Assembly (NCBI GenBank): GCA_938021455.1
Contig: CALIGP010000300.1
Location: forward strand, 1-5,559
DNA from: an uncultured Lewinella sp.
GTDB lineage: Bacteria; Bacteroidota; Bacteroidia; Chitinophagales; Saprospiraceae
Direction of reading: 5' to 3'
Length of the DNA: 5,559 bases
Both the position numbers and the translations under genes were made by a program. The notes under the pieces are model-generated. The model was given only the letters and a program-made list of their open reading frames with translations, searched no databases and was not told the origin of the DNA. The stretch's first letter is position 1, and each line of letters begins with the position of its first letter. Positions 5,496 through 5,559 of this stretch are shown here, piece by piece.

Positions 5496-5559
5496 ATGAA
5501 AACGCTTATTTACGCCCTCCTTTGCTCCTTAATCCTCCTACCCTGCACCTGCGTCAGCG
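5496..5559 (+). CDS. 5' end of a secreted or lipoprotein gene, cut by the window
   Basis: The ATG at 5496 opens a frame that runs to the window end (21 complete codons). The peptide starts MKTLIYALLCSLILLPC: one basic residue, a hydrophobic core of about 13 residues and two cysteines (C17, C19). This is a typical signal peptide, perhaps a lipoprotein signal with LLPC as a loose lipobox. It is divergent from the rhodanese genes. The mature protein is outside the window, so no function can be given. An overlapping frame from ATG 5441 is also open but looks less protein-like. Confidence 0.55.
   Translation, partial: MKTLIYALLCSLILLPCTCVS

Noticed and set aside
5441..5559. Alternative plus-strand start at ATG 5441 in another frame
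   Set aside because: The peptide is Pro/Leu-rich without a recognisable start region, while the frame from 5496 gives a clean signal peptide.

Overview
The window looks like chromosome of a marine-type Bacteroidota, most likely near Saprospiria/Lewinella. This rests on three things. Several promoters have the Bacteroidota form TTG-N20/21-TAnnTTTG. The genes lack Shine-Dalgarno sequences. A lycopene beta-cyclase sits beside a CruF-type carotenoid hydratase, a pair expected for saproxanthin/myxol-type carotenoids. The taxon is an inference; no rRNA is visible in the window.

Layout. Positions 1-705 hold no convincing protein gene. They carry three similar promoters on the minus strand (P3 510-541, P2 271-302, P1 168-198), all firing towards the left edge, plus several hairpins. 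At the very edge is a CTTTGACAT motif like the leader just upstream of Bacteroidota 16S rRNA. I read this as the promoter/leader region of a stable-RNA (probably rRNA) operon whose genes lie to the left of the window. The competing reading is the 3' end of a plus-strand gene stopping at 107.

From 706 to 5229 five genes run on the minus strand, in transcription order: a cytosolic rhodanese (5229-4879), a lipoprotein/periplasmic rhodanese (4727-4323), a beta-CASP metallo-beta-lactamase RNA-processing nuclease (4159-2759), a membrane CruF-like hydratase (about 2712 or 2586 to 1984) and a CrtY-type lycopene cyclase (1833-706). The two carotenoid genes form a functional pair: cyclisation of one lycopene end and hydration of the other would give a 1'-hydroxy-gamma-carotene-type monocyclic carotenoid. 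A new plus-strand gene with a signal peptide starts at 5496 and leaves the window.

The spacers are unusual. The crtY and nuclease genes each carry a copy of the same roughly 60-70 bp repeat just upstream of the start codon. The spacer between the rhodaneses has a long stem-loop, and the divergent spacer at the right end has a 17-bp inverted repeat around a G9 tract. The cruF gene contains a period-7 tandem repeat, and its natural N-terminus appears to lack an ATG/GTG/TTG start.

No CRISPR array, transposase, tRNA or dedicated defence system was seen.
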